DNA from: Epidermidibacterium keratini
GTDB taxonomy: Bacteria > Actinomycetota > Actinomycetes > Mycobacteriales > Antricoccaceae
Length of the DNA stretch: 64,000 nucleotides
NCBI RefSeq assembly: GCF_009834025.1
Contig: NZ_CP047156.1
Location: forward strand, 620,001 to 684,000
Direction of reading: 5' to 3'
In this document: piece after piece, positions 1-7,777 of the stretch
Layout: every line of letters begins with the position of its first letter
Position numbering within the stretch: the stretch's first letter is position 1
Notes under the pieces: generated by a model
What the model was told of the DNA's origin: nothing
The model's input: the letters and a program-made list of their open reading frames with translations, nothing else
Database searches by the model: none
Made by a program: the position numbers and the translations under genes

Positions 1-521
1 GTGTCATCGCTTGAGTCGCTCGCGGCTGGCTCGGTCGTCGCCCGACGCGGCTGGACCGGGACCGCCTCGGGTGCGACAAACAGCGCCAGTGCTGGTGACT
101 GCGCCGACTCCTCAGGCTCGGCGGCCGCTGACGGCGCCTCGTCGCCGGCATCCGATAGCTGGGGTACCAGCCCGGCGGCAGGCTCGTTGCTCGTGCCCGG
201 TGCGGCTGGGTCCTCACCCGCGCTGGCGAAGCGGGCCCGCACCTGCTCGGCAAGCTGGGCGGTCAGCACCGCGCTCGCGCTGCGTCGTGGGTCGCCGAGT
301 GCCTCAAGCTCGGCGAGCACCACCTTCGAGGTGGTGCCGAGCTCCTTGGCGAGGGCATGCACGCGAACCCGTTCGCCGGCCGGCGTACTCGATGCCTTGG
401 TTGCCGCCGCCGTCGGTGCGCCGCCGGTGGCTGGCTCCGGCGCGTCCGTGCTGGGATCGGCGCTTGCCGAATCCGGGGTAGCAAAGGGTGAAGCGGTGTG
501 CTCCTGGTCGTTCTCGCTCAT
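1..521 (-). CDS. rne: Ribonuclease E/G N-terminus (partial, runs off the window)
   Basis: Only the first 173 codons are inside the window. The reading frame is open from an ATG at 521 to base 1 without a stop, and GGAGGA lies 9 bases before the ATG. The visible part is an Ala/Pro/Glu-rich, probably disordered extension. A short basic helical module sits at about residues 51-97 (RVRVHALAKELGTTSKVV...) and resembles the IF2-N domain, which also occurs in the N-terminal extensions of actinobacterial RNase E. An LFVAPE-type motif follows. The catalytic S1 and DNase I-like domains would lie beyond the window. Identity rests mainly on position: in mycobacteria rne lies in this neighbourhood, and in related genomes it follows the TIGR03960/TIGR03936 pair. 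A large ORF on the opposite strand here is a shadow. IF-2 is the main alternative, but its usual neighbours are absent. Confidence 0.65.
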   Translation of the reverse strand, partial: MSENDQEHTASPFATPDSASADPSTDAPEPATGGAPTAAATKASSTPAGERVRVHALAKELGTTSKVVLAELEALGDPRRSASAVLTAQLAEQVRARFASAGEDPAAPGTSNEPAAGLVPQLSDAGDEAPSAAAEPEESAQSPALALFVAPEAVPVQPRRATTEPAASDSSDD

Positions 522-690
522 CGCGAAGCGTCCTCCGGCCTACGCGTGCGCTGCACGCTGGCGCGAAGCGCTCACGCGTGCCGGCATGCGCAAGGCATGT
601 CGTGCGAGTGACCTCTGGCTGTCCAGGTCGACTCGCAAAAGTCTCATCTGGCCATCGTCGCGGCGCCGGTGCCGGCTCGAAGAGCGGTCG

Positions 691-1464
691 CTAGCTCGCT
701 GGCGATGGGGCGATGACGACGTTCGCGTCCTCGAACGGGTCGAGCAGCTGTCCTTCGTGATCGAGGGATCCTTGAGCCAGGCGCAGCGCCGAGGGCGGCT
801 GCTGTGGCTCGAGTCCGGCTACCTCACGAAGTGCCGTGAACACGTCATCTGGTCGTACGACGGGCGTTGCCTGCCGCACGGTTGAGGTCATTATGACACA
901 GCCGTCGGGTTCGGTTTGCACGCTCGCCTCGACGAGCGCGCCGCGCACGTCGACTTGCTTGCGCCCGTTTTGGTTGACCCGCTCGACCACGACGTCGTCC
1001 GCGGCCCACAGAGCGGCCACAGCGCTCTCGATCACCTCACGGCTCTCGCCGGGGAAGGCGAACCGCCAGCGCGAGGCCTGCACGCGGTCGGCAAGCGACT
1101 TACCCAGCGCCGGGATGACCTCCTCGACCGCCAGCTCCTCCGGCAGCGCGGCGCGAAGCCGGTCGAGTACGTCGGCCGGGTCGAGCTCGGCGCTCAGCCC
1201 GATCTCGACGTACTCCGCAACGCTGGCGATCCCGGTGGGCGCGGCGCCCACCCACGAGATCTTCGGGTGCGGGGTGAAGCCGGCGCTGAAGCCGATCGGC
1301 AGGCCGGCGCGACGGATCGCACGTTCGAAGACGCGGGTGTAGTCACGGTGCGACATGAAGCGCAGCCGCCCGGTCTTGCGGTAGCGCAGCCATAGTCGCT
1401 GCACGACCGGTGGCGGCGGGGGTCCGTCCGGAGTGCGTTGCTTGCGGGATCTCCCGCCGCTCAC
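691..1464 (-). CDS. TIGR03936 (DUF2344) radical-SAM-associated protein
   Basis: A 257-residue protein of the TIGR03936/DUF2344 family. It is encoded beside, or fused to, TIGR03960 radical SAM proteins and has no established biochemical role; a link to rRNA/tRNA processing is only inferred from the rne neighbourhood. The N-terminus has the family-like stretch LRYRKTGRLRFMSHRD, followed by RAGLPIGFSAGFTPHPKISW. I place the start at the GTG at 1464, which overlaps the TGA of the upstream gene as GTGA and indicates translational coupling. A longer frame begins at 1554 inside the upstream gene but has a non-family N-terminus. The C-terminus is acidic and short. Confidence 0.85.
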   Translation of the reverse strand: MSGGRSRKQRTPDGPPPPPVVQRLWLRYRKTGRLRFMSHRDYTRVFERAIRRAGLPIGFSAGFTPHPKISWVGAAPTGIASVAEYVEIGLSAELDPADVLDRLRAALPEELAVEEVIPALGKSLADRVQASRWRFAFPGESREVIESAVAALWAADDVVVERVNQNGRKQVDVRGALVEASVQTEPDGCVIMTSTVRQATPVVRPDDVFTALREVAGLEPQQPPSALRLAQGSLDHEGQLLDPFEDANVVIAPSPAS

Positions 1465-3401
1465 TGGCCTGCCCCGGAGGACGACACGACCGTCAGCGGT
1501 AGCAGCTTCTTGCCGGTCGGGCCGATCTGGATGTCGGTGCCCATACCTGGGCACACACCGCAGTCATAGCAGGGAATCCAGCGGCAGTCGTCGACCTCGG
1601 TCTCATCAAGCGCGTCCAGCCAGTCGTCCCACAGCCACTGCTTGTCCAGGCCCGAGTCGAGGTGGTCCCACGGCAGGATCTCGAACTCGCCGCGCTCACG
1701 AGTCGTATACCAGGCGAGGTCCACGCCGTACTTCGCGAGCTCGCGCTCGGCGCACTGGACCCACCGCTCGTGCGAGAAGTGCTCGCTCCACCCGTCGAAG
1801 CGCCCGCCGTCGGCCCAGACCGCCTCGATGACCGAGCCCACGCGACGGTCGCCGCGCGAAAGAAGTCCCTCGATCTCCGACGGTTTGCCGTCGTGGTAGC
1901 GGAAGCCGATCGAGCGCCCGAGCGCCTTGTCTCCGGTGATCGCCGCGCGCAGCTTGGCGAGCCGGTCGTCGATGGTCTGCGCACTCGCCTGGCTCGCCCA
2001 CTGGAACGGCGTGTGTGGCTTGGGCACGAACCCGCCGATCGAGACGGTGCAGCGGATGTCCTTGCGACCGGAGACCTCGCGGCCGGTGCGGATGACTTCC
2101 TTTGCCATGTCGGCAATCTCGAGCACGTCTTCGTCGGTCTCGGTCGGCAGCCCGCACATGAAGTAGAGCTTGACCTGCCGCCAGCCGTTGGCGTACGCCG
2201 TCGCGACGGTGCGGATCAGGTCTTCCTTGCTGACCATCTTGTTGATGACCTTGCGGATCCGCTCGCTACCGCCCTCGGGGGCAAACGTCAGGCCCGAACG
2301 ACGCCCGTTACGTGACAGCTCGTTGGCGAGGTCGATGTTGAACGCATCGACGCGCGTCGATGGAAGTGACAACGAGGTCTTGGAGTCCTCGTAGCGGTCG
2401 GCGAGGCCCTTGGTGATGTCGGCGATCTCGGAGTGGTCGGCGCTGGAGAGGCTCAGCAGCCCGACCTCCTCGAAGCCGGTGGCATCCAAGCCCTGCTGCA
2501 CCATCTCGCCGATGCCGGTGATCGAGCGCTCGCGCACCGGGCGGGTGATCATGCCGGCTTGGCAGAAGCGGCAACCGCGGGTGCAGCCGCGGAAGATCTC
2601 CACGCTCATCCGCTCGTGCACCGACTCGGCGAGTGGCACGAGCGGCTGCTTCGGATAGGGCCACTCGTCGAGGTCCATCGTGGTGCGCTTCGGCACGACG
2701 TCCGGCACACCGTCGCGGTTGGCGCGCACCTGCGCGATCGTGCCGTCCTCGGCGTACTCGACGTCATAGAGCGACGGGACGTAGACGCCGGGGATAGCCG
2801 CGAGCGCGAGAAGCAACGCGTCGCGATCCCCTGTGCCGCCGGCCTTCCAGGCCTTGATCGCGTCGGTGATGTCACCGACGACCTCTTCGCCGTCGCCGAG
2901 TGCGGCAGCGTCGATGAAGTCGGCGATCGGCTCGGGATTGAAGGCGGCATGTCCGCCAGCGAGCACGATCGGGTCGTCTGCCCCGCGGTCGGCGCTCAGC
3001 ATCGGGATCTGCGCCAGGTCGAGAGCTTCGAGCAGGTTGGTGTAGCCGAGCTCGGTGGCAAACGAGACGCCGAGTACGTCGAAGTCGCGCACCGCACGGT
3101 GCCCGTCGACGGTGAACTGCGGCACGCCGTGCTCGCGCATCAGCGCCGCGAGGTCAGGCCAGACGGCGTAGGTGCGCTCGGCGAGCGCGTCGGGGCGCTC
3201 GTTGAGCACTTCGTAGAGGATCATGACGCCCTGGTTGGGCAGGCCAACCTCATAGGCGTCGGGGTACATCAACGCCCACCGCACGTCGGCGTCGTCCCAG
3301 TCTTTCGACGTGGAGTTGAGCTCGCCACCGACGTACTGGATAGGCTTCTGCACCTTCTCCAGCAGGGGCTCGAGTCGTCCGAAGAGCGTGTCACCAGTCA
3401 T
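1461..3401 (-). CDS. TIGR03960 family B12-binding radical SAM protein
   Basis: A 646-residue radical SAM protein. The N-terminal part (to about residue 200) resembles a cobalamin-binding-like Rossmann domain. The radical SAM core carries the cluster motif in GCTRGCRFCQ (CxxxCxxC) near residue 265. The C-terminal tail has a second cysteine cluster (PCYDCGVCPGMG) that could bind another metal centre. TIGR03960 proteins are of unknown function and are always paired or fused with TIGR03936, which follows here with a GTGA overlap. The start is the ATG at 3401 (MTGDTLFGRLEP); the reading frame extends upstream to 3614 but with unrelated sequence. A TACCCT box lies 9 bases before this ATG, so a leaderless or near-leaderless transcript is possible. 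Confidence 0.88.
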   Translation of the reverse strand: MTGDTLFGRLEPLLEKVQKPIQYVGGELNSTSKDWDDADVRWALMYPDAYEVGLPNQGVMILYEVLNERPDALAERTYAVWPDLAALMREHGVPQFTVDGHRAVRDFDVLGVSFATELGYTNLLEALDLAQIPMLSADRGADDPIVLAGGHAAFNPEPIADFIDAAALGDGEEVVGDITDAIKAWKAGGTGDRDALLLALAAIPGVYVPSLYDVEYAEDGTIAQVRANRDGVPDVVPKRTTMDLDEWPYPKQPLVPLAESVHERMSVEIFRGCTRGCRFCQAGMITRPVRERSITGIGEMVQQGLDATGFEEVGLLSLSSADHSEIADITKGLADRYEDSKTSLSLPSTRVDAFNIDLANELSRNGRRSGLTFAPEGGSERIRKVINKMVSKEDLIRTVATAYANGWRQVKLYFMCGLPTETDEDVLEIADMAKEVIRTGREVSGRKDIRCTVSIGGFVPKPHTPFQWASQASAQTIDDRLAKLRAAITGDKALGRSIGFRYHDGKPSEIEGLLSRGDRRVGSVIEAVWADGGRFDGWSEHFSHERWVQCAERELAKYGVDLAWYTTRERGEFEILPWDHLDSGLDKQWLWDDWLDALDETEVDDCRWIPCYDCGVCPGMGTDIQIGPTGKKLLPLTVVSSSGAGQ

Positions 3402-3492
3402 ATCGATTCCAGGGTAACCGCCGAGCCGGGCGACCGCCGATGCCGTGCCGCCTGCACAGGCGCGGCTGCGAATCTGCTGGCACACTCGGCGC

Positions 3493-4632
3493 GTGAACTG
3501 GTTCGTCATCGTCGCCCTCGGGCTCATCCTCGCGCTCCACGGCGTCATCTTCTGGCGCCTTGCCGTCGTACCCGGGTGGCCGAAGCGGGTGCAGATTGCG
3601 ATCGGCGTCGCCATCGCGGTGCTCGCGGTGCTGTTCGTCAGCGCGTGGCGATCACTGTGGGCGCCGCTGCTCAGCCCGGACGCGGCCCGCCCGCTGGCCT
3701 GGGTCGGGATGACGTGGCTTGCGTTTGGCCTCTATCTCTTCCTCGGGCTGCTGGTGTTCTGGATCGCCTCGGGCGTCGTCGCGCTGCGTGGCCGAGAACG
3801 CACTCCCGGGCCGCGCCGCCGGCTCAGCCGCATCGGCGCGCTCACCTCACTCGCGGTCGCGAGCGCGGCCACGACCTGGGGCATCATCGAGGCGAGGTCG
3901 CCGTCGGTGACCACCTGGACGACCGCCTCGGACGAGCTGCCGCAGGAGTTCGACGGCATCCGAGTCGCGCTGCTGAGCGACCTGCACACCGGCGCCGTAC
4001 TCTCCGACACCTTCATCGCCGACGTGGTCGCGCAGACCAACGAGCAGGATCCCGACATCGTCGTACTCGCAGGCGATATCGGCGAAGGCGATCCCGATCG
4101 CTACGGAACCCAGCTCGCCGCGCTGGCCGATCTCGAGGCACCGCTCGGGGTGTACGCCGTCACCGGCAACCACGAGTTCGTCAGCGGCGAGCCGGCCGGG
4201 TGGATGGACAAGTGGGAGGAGTACGGCGTCACCGTGCTTGGCAACATCTCGCAGCCGATCGAGCGCGACGGCGCGAGCATCCAGATCGCCGGCGTGCACG
4301 ACGAGAGCGGTGAGGCGCCGTACGCCACCGACCACGACGCGGCACTTGAGGCGACCTCGCCGGACGACTACATCCTCTATGTGGCACACCAGCCGGTGCA
4401 GGCCGAAGACGTGGCCGGGCGTGGCATCGACGTGCAGGTCTCCGGGCACACCCACGGCGGCCAGTTCTGGCCGATGCAAGGACTCGTGCTGCTCGCCCAA
4501 CCGCGCCTGGACGGCTATGGCGATGTCGGCGACGTACCCGTCTTGACCTCACGTGGCGCCGGCTCCTGGGGACCTCCGGTGCGCGTCGGCGCTCCCCCAG
4601 AGATCCCCATCCTCACGCTGAGTCGTCTTTAG
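3493..4632 (+). CDS. Membrane-anchored metallophosphoesterase (YkuE/YaeI type)
   Basis: A 379-residue protein with about four N-terminal membrane segments (to residue 130), followed by a calcineurin-like phosphoesterase domain. The metal-binding blocks are all present: SDLHTG near 161, GDIGEGD near 193, GNHE near 225 and GHTHGG near 318. The architecture matches the YkuE/YaeI group, some members of which act on UDP-sugar lipids or phospholipids; the substrate here is unknown. The GTG at 3493 places the first helix right at the N-terminus. An upstream GTG at 3445 would add 16 residues. The gene is divergent from the radical SAM gene, so the promoters must lie within about 90 bases. Confidence 0.85.
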   Translation: MNWFVIVALGLILALHGVIFWRLAVVPGWPKRVQIAIGVAIAVLAVLFVSAWRSLWAPLLSPDAARPLAWVGMTWLAFGLYLFLGLLVFWIASGVVALRGRERTPGPRRRLSRIGALTSLAVASAATTWGIIEARSPSVTTWTTASDELPQEFDGIRVALLSDLHTGAVLSDTFIADVVAQTNEQDPDIVVLAGDIGEGDPDRYGTQLAALADLEAPLGVYAVTGNHEFVSGEPAGWMDKWEEYGVTVLGNISQPIERDGASIQIAGVHDESGEAPYATDHDAALEATSPDDYILYVAHQPVQAEDVAGRGIDVQVSGHTHGGQFWPMQGLVLLAQPRLDGYGDVGDVPVLTSRGAGSWGPPVRVGAPPEIPILTLSRL

Positions 4633-4638
4633 GCGGCA

Positions 4639-4703
4639 TTGACCACCTTCCGGTGGTCGAGCAGCGAGGAGCGCCAGCGACGAGCGGTTGTCGAGACCCG
4701 AGA
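4639..4703. repeat. REP-like intergenic repeat with inverted arms
   Basis: The stretch has a small palindrome, ACCACC-TTCC-GGTGGT, followed by TCGAGCAGCGAGGAGCG and CGACGAGCGGTTGTCGAGACC. This composition (GGTGGTCGAG...GTCGAGACC) is a common intergenic repeat in several actinobacterial genera, as I recall it. It sits between two convergent genes, so it may also serve as a bidirectional terminator. No T-tract follows. Confidence 0.55.
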
Positions 4704-4704
4704 C

Positions 4705-5697
4705 CTAGGCGGCGTTGACCTGCGGCATGATCTGCTCGGTCAGCTGCCGCATGTCATCGAGCGTCCTGGCGACCGGCACGTCGGCAAAGGGCGGCCACAG
4801 CAGCGGCATCGTCAGCCCGGCCTCCTTGTAGCGCACCAGCATCTCGGTGATCTGCTCCGCAGTGCCGGCCAGCAAGTTGGTGCCCTTGCCAGCCGGTGTC
4901 TGGTCGGTGGGCTCGGGAGTGATGACAAACCAGATCATGCTGCAGATCTCGAGGTCGTCCATCGAGTGACCGGTCTGCAGCTCGTCAAGCTCGTTCTGGA
5001 TCGCGGTGCGCCAGTTCTTCAGCTCCTCGGGGGTGTCCTGGATGCCGATCCAGCCGGCGAGGTCGTACTTCGCAATGCGCTTCGCCGACCGCTTCGGATC
5101 TTTGAGCCCGGAGAAGAAGATCGGCGGATAGGGCTTCTGCACCGGCTTCGCGCCGAATCCGCACGGCTCGAAGTCAGCGAACTCGCCGTGGTACTCGAAG
5201 GTGTCGTTTTGCCAGACACCCTGCATGATCTCGATCGTCTCGCGCACGTGCTTGTGCCGCTTGGGGAAGATGTGCGACGCGCTCGATGCGGCAAACTCCT
5301 CCGGCATCCAGCCCGAGCCGACACCGACGTTCACCCGCCCATTCGAGAGCTGGTCGCACGTAGCGATCTCGGCGGCGAGTACGCCGGGCGCGCGGTACGG
5401 CGTGTCGGTGATGCTCATGCCGATGCGCACCTTCTCGGTCTTGCCTGCCAGCCAAGGGATCAGCGGCCAGCCCTGCAGCCACTCGCCTCGCGAGGAGACC
5501 GGAAGCTGCTTGGGGAACTCCTCCATCATGCCGAAGGAGTACTGCAGCTCTCCTCGGTCTGATGCTTCGGGTACGACGATGCGGTCGAGGGTCCAGACCG
5601 AGTCGTAGTCGAGCTCTTCGGCGAGGTTGGTCAGGTCCTCGAGCTCCTGGACGGTCACTTTGTCGCGGAAGTTGGGCAGGTACAGGGCGAGCTTCAT
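4705..5697 (-). CDS. LLM class flavin-dependent oxidoreductase
   Basis: A 330-residue protein of the bacterial luciferase-like monooxygenase superfamily (TIM barrel), probably using FMNH2 or reduced F420. It begins MKLALYLPNFRDK, has the family stretch VRIGMSITDTPYRAP, and the core motif LSNGRVNVGVGSGW near residues 120-135. The C-terminus contains the usual GTAEQITEML segment. The start is the ATG at 5697, preceded by GGGAGG at good spacing; the reading frame extends to 5865 but without family sequence. It is divergent from a PPOX-fold gene, many of which bind F420, which makes F420 use plausible here too. The substrate cannot be read from sequence. Confidence 0.85.
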   Translation of the reverse strand: MKLALYLPNFRDKVTVQELEDLTNLAEELDYDSVWTLDRIVVPEASDRGELQYSFGMMEEFPKQLPVSSRGEWLQGWPLIPWLAGKTEKVRIGMSITDTPYRAPGVLAAEIATCDQLSNGRVNVGVGSGWMPEEFAASSASHIFPKRHKHVRETIEIMQGVWQNDTFEYHGEFADFEPCGFGAKPVQKPYPPIFFSGLKDPKRSAKRIAKYDLAGWIGIQDTPEELKNWRTAIQNELDELQTGHSMDDLEICSMIWFVITPEPTDQTPAGKGTNLLAGTAEQITEMLVRYKEAGLTMPLLWPPFADVPVARTLDDMRQLTEQIMPQVNAA

Positions 5698-5793
5698 TTC
5701 TTGGCCTCCCATGGCGATGTCCCTTATGGTGCCCGTCACAGTCACACGAATTTGGACATCTGTAAAGTTTTCTCCGACCTGGGAGGTGACCGG

Positions 5794-6222
5794 ATGCAGC
5801 TCGACGGGGACGAGGCGCGGGCGCGGCTGGTGAGACACGAGCACGGGATTCTGGCGACGACGCATCCCCGCCGCGGAGCGGACGCCGTACCCACGGTGTA
5901 TGCGATCGACGGCGACTACGTCGGGATCGGAGTCGACCAGGTCAAACCCAAGGCGTCATCGCAGCTGCAGCGCGAGCGCAACCTTGCCGCCGACCCGCGG
6001 GCGAGCTTGCTTGCCGAGCACTACGACGCCAACGACTGGTCGCAGCTGTGGTGGGCGCGCGCTCACCTGCGGTGGGTCGCCGACCCCTCGGCCGCGCAGA
6101 CCGAGCGGCTGGCCGCGGCCCTGCAACGCAAATATGAGCAGTACGCCGCTCGCCCCTTCCACCGCGTGCTCGTGTTTGAGATCTACAAGGTCACGGGCTG
6201 GGCTGGGGTTTCCGAGACGTGA
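5794..6222 (+). CDS. PPOX-class (FMN/F420-binding) split-barrel protein
   Basis: A 142-residue protein of the pyridoxamine 5'-phosphate oxidase fold, most like the small TIGR03668-type F420-dependent group. It has the N-terminal GILATTHPRRGADAVPTVYA strand pair, the VGIGVDQVKPK segment, and an LWWARAHLRWVAD block typical of the fold. The start is the ATG at 5794, eight bases after GGGAGG. A longer frame from 5701 has no family sequence. It is divergent from the luciferase-like oxidoreductase gene and is followed by a riboswitch belonging to the next operon. The reaction is not predictable. Confidence 0.75.
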   Translation: MQLDGDEARARLVRHEHGILATTHPRRGADAVPTVYAIDGDYVGIGVDQVKPKASSQLQRERNLAADPRASLLAEHYDANDWSQLWWARAHLRWVADPSAAQTERLAAALQRKYEQYAARPFHRVLVFEIYKVTGWAGVSET

Positions 6223-6304
6223 CGGTAAGGGCGTTGAACGTCTGTATCTCCGCGATCGCCAACGGCAGCCGCGTCCCACAGTGCGAGAAAAGCCACCCAC
6301 AGCT

Positions 6305-6331
6305 CGAAAGTTGGTGACTTTCGCGTATTCT
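6305..6331 (+). promoter_or_regulatory. Promoter and palindromic operator ahead of the SAM riboswitch
   Basis: TATTCT at 6326-6331 fits a TANNNT -10 box whose start site would fall at about 6338-6340, exactly where the riboswitch begins. A perfect inverted repeat, CGAAAGT-TGGTG-ACTTTCG (6305-6323), covers the -35 region. That placement suggests a transcription factor acting in addition to the riboswitch; the factor is unknown. Confidence 0.45.
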
Positions 6332-6339
6332 CGTCGCAG

Positions 6340-6473
6340 GTCATGAGTGCCAGCGCAAAGCCCCGGCTTGCTGGCCGGCAACCCTCCAACCGCGGTGGGG
6401 TGCTCCGGGTGAAGACCAGGCGCGAGGTCAACCGACTTCGCCGCAAGCGCGGGCTTTCTCGCTGAGAAGCCCC
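6340..6473 (+). ncRNA. SAM-IV riboswitch
   Basis: The stretch GTCATGAGTGCCAGCGC, then AAGCCCCGGCTTGCTGGCC, then GGCAACCCTCCAACCGCGG and TGGGGTGCTCCGGGTGAAGACCAGG, closely matches the conserved core of the SAM-IV S-adenosylmethionine riboswitch, an actinobacterial relative of SAM-I. A downstream hairpin, GGGCTTTCTC-GCT-GAGAAGCCC, spans 6451-6473 and lacks a T-tract, so control of translation is more likely than termination. The Shine-Dalgarno GGGAG at 6483-6487 is flanked by a CCCCC run at 6491 that could mask it. It precedes sfnG and metY, a sulfur and methionine module, which fits the ligand. Confidence 0.9.
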
Positions 6474-6494
6474 ACCACAATTGGGAGATCCCCC

Positions 6495-7652
6495 ATGCCC
6501 GAGTTGGCTCCTGCACATTTCGAGACGCCGCTGAAGTTCGCCTACTGGGTGCCGAACGTCTCCGGCGGTCTGGTGGTGTCCACCATCGAGCAGCGCACGA
6601 GCTGGGACTTCGACTACAACAAGAAGCTCGCCCGCATCGCCGAGGACTCCGGCTTCGAGTACGCGCTGACCCAGACCCGCTACGCGGCGTCGTACGGCGC
6701 GGACAAGCAGCACGAGGCGACCAGCTTCTCGCTCGCGCTGCTCGGCGCGACGGACCGCTTGAAGGTGATCTCGGCGGTGCACCCGGGCATGTGGCATCCC
6801 GGCGTACTCGCCAAGTTCGTCATCACCGCTGACCACATCTCCGGCGGGCGCGCCGCCGTCAACATCGTCTCGGGCTGGCTCAAGGACGAGTTCGTCAACT
6901 TCGGTCTGCCGTGGCTGGAGCACGACGAGCGTTACGTGCGCACCGAGGAGTTCATCCGCGTGCTGCGCGGGCTGTGGACCGAGCAGGAGTACTCGCAGGC
7001 CGGCAAGTACTACAACATCACCGACTTCACCCTCTCGCCTCCGCCGGTCGACGTGCCGGGACGGCCGCACCCGGAGATCTTCTTCGGCGGCAACTCCACC
7101 GCGGCTCAGGCCGCCGCCGGCCGGGTCGCCGACTGGTACTTCTCCAACGGCAAGGACCTGGAGGGCTTCAAAGACAACATCGCCGGCGTGCAGGCCTCGG
7201 CGTCCGAGGTCGGTCGTACGCCGAAGTTCGGTCTCAACGGCTTCGTGATCAGCCGCGAGTCGGAGTCCGAGGCCAAGGACACGCTGCGCGAGATCGTCGA
7301 GAAGGCACACCGCCCGGCCGTCGAAGGATTCGCAGCCGCAGTCAAGGAAGCCGGCCAGTCCACCAAGGACGGCAAGGGCATGTGGGCCGACTCGAGCTTC
7401 GAGGACCTGATCCAGTACAACGACGGCTTCAAGACCGGCCTCATTGGTACGCCGGAGCAGATCGCCGACCGGATCATCGAGTTCAAGAAGATCGGCGTGA
7501 ACCTCTTCCTGACCGCCTACCTGCACTTCCAGGAGGAGGTCGCGGACTTCGGCAAGCAGATCATCCCGATCGTGCGTGAGAAGGAAGCCGAGCTGGCCCG
7601 CGCCAACGGCACCGAGCTAAACCTCGAGGACTCGCAGACCGCTGCCGCGTAG
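6495..7652 (+). CDS. sfnG: Dimethylsulfone monooxygenase SfnG
   Basis: A 385-residue FMNH2-dependent luciferase-like monooxygenase. SfnG converts dimethylsulfone to methanesulfinate, which is then oxidised and desulfonated to sulfite for assimilation. The N-terminal block FAYWVPNVSGGLVVSTIEQR is characteristic of SfnG, followed by the TIM-barrel signatures NIVSGWLKDEF, YYNITDF and FFGGNSTAAQ. It is the first gene after a SAM-IV riboswitch and is followed by metY, so organosulfur breakdown and homocysteine synthesis appear to be under one methionine-sensing control. In pseudomonads sfnG is controlled by proteins (SfnR, CysB), so riboswitch control is notable. The reductase partner is not in the window. 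A related alkanesulfonate or sulfone monooxygenase cannot be excluded. Confidence 0.85.
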   Translation: MPELAPAHFETPLKFAYWVPNVSGGLVVSTIEQRTSWDFDYNKKLARIAEDSGFEYALTQTRYAASYGADKQHEATSFSLALLGATDRLKVISAVHPGMWHPGVLAKFVITADHISGGRAAVNIVSGWLKDEFVNFGLPWLEHDERYVRTEEFIRVLRGLWTEQEYSQAGKYYNITDFTLSPPPVDVPGRPHPEIFFGGNSTAAQAAAGRVADWYFSNGKDLEGFKDNIAGVQASASEVGRTPKFGLNGFVISRESESEAKDTLREIVEKAHRPAVEGFAAAVKEAGQSTKDGKGMWADSSFEDLIQYNDGFKTGLIGTPEQIADRIIEFKKIGVNLFLTAYLHFQEEVADFGKQIIPIVREKEAELARANGTELNLEDSQTAAA

Positions 7653-7670
7653 CACTCGCCTGTCGCCTCT

Positions 7671-7731
7671 GACCTGCGGCAGGTTACGGACCTCTACCGC
7701 ACTCCTAGAGGTACCTCTCCTGCCGCGGGTC
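7671..7731 (+). terminator. Two-tier hairpin between sfnG and metY
   Basis: The outer arms GACCTGCGGCAGG (7671-7683) and CCTGCCGCGGGTC (7719-7731) pair over 13 bases with one G-T. The inner arms ACCTCTA (7690-7696) and TAGAGGT (7706-7712) pair perfectly, separated from the outer stem by a symmetric 6-nt internal loop. No T-tract follows. It may attenuate transcription or stabilise mRNA inside the operon. Confidence 0.5.
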
Positions 7732-7777
7732 GTTGAGGAAGAATGAACACGGCTACGAAGTGAGCGAGGAGAACAAC

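Noticed and set aside
1-885. Long plus-strand frame opposite rne and the DUF2344 gene
   Set aside because: Low-complexity Ala/Ser/Arg translation, no domain, and both minus-strand genes have family motifs or a good ribosome site.
2433-4313. 626-codon plus-strand frame opposite the radical SAM gene and running into the phosphoesterase
   Set aside because: A shadow frame caused by high GC at codon position three; it lies antisense to clear motifs.
5740-5770. Partial inverted repeat TTTGGACA-TC-TGTAAAG between the divergent oxidoreductase genes
   Set aside because: Arms match too poorly (several mismatches) to call an operator.
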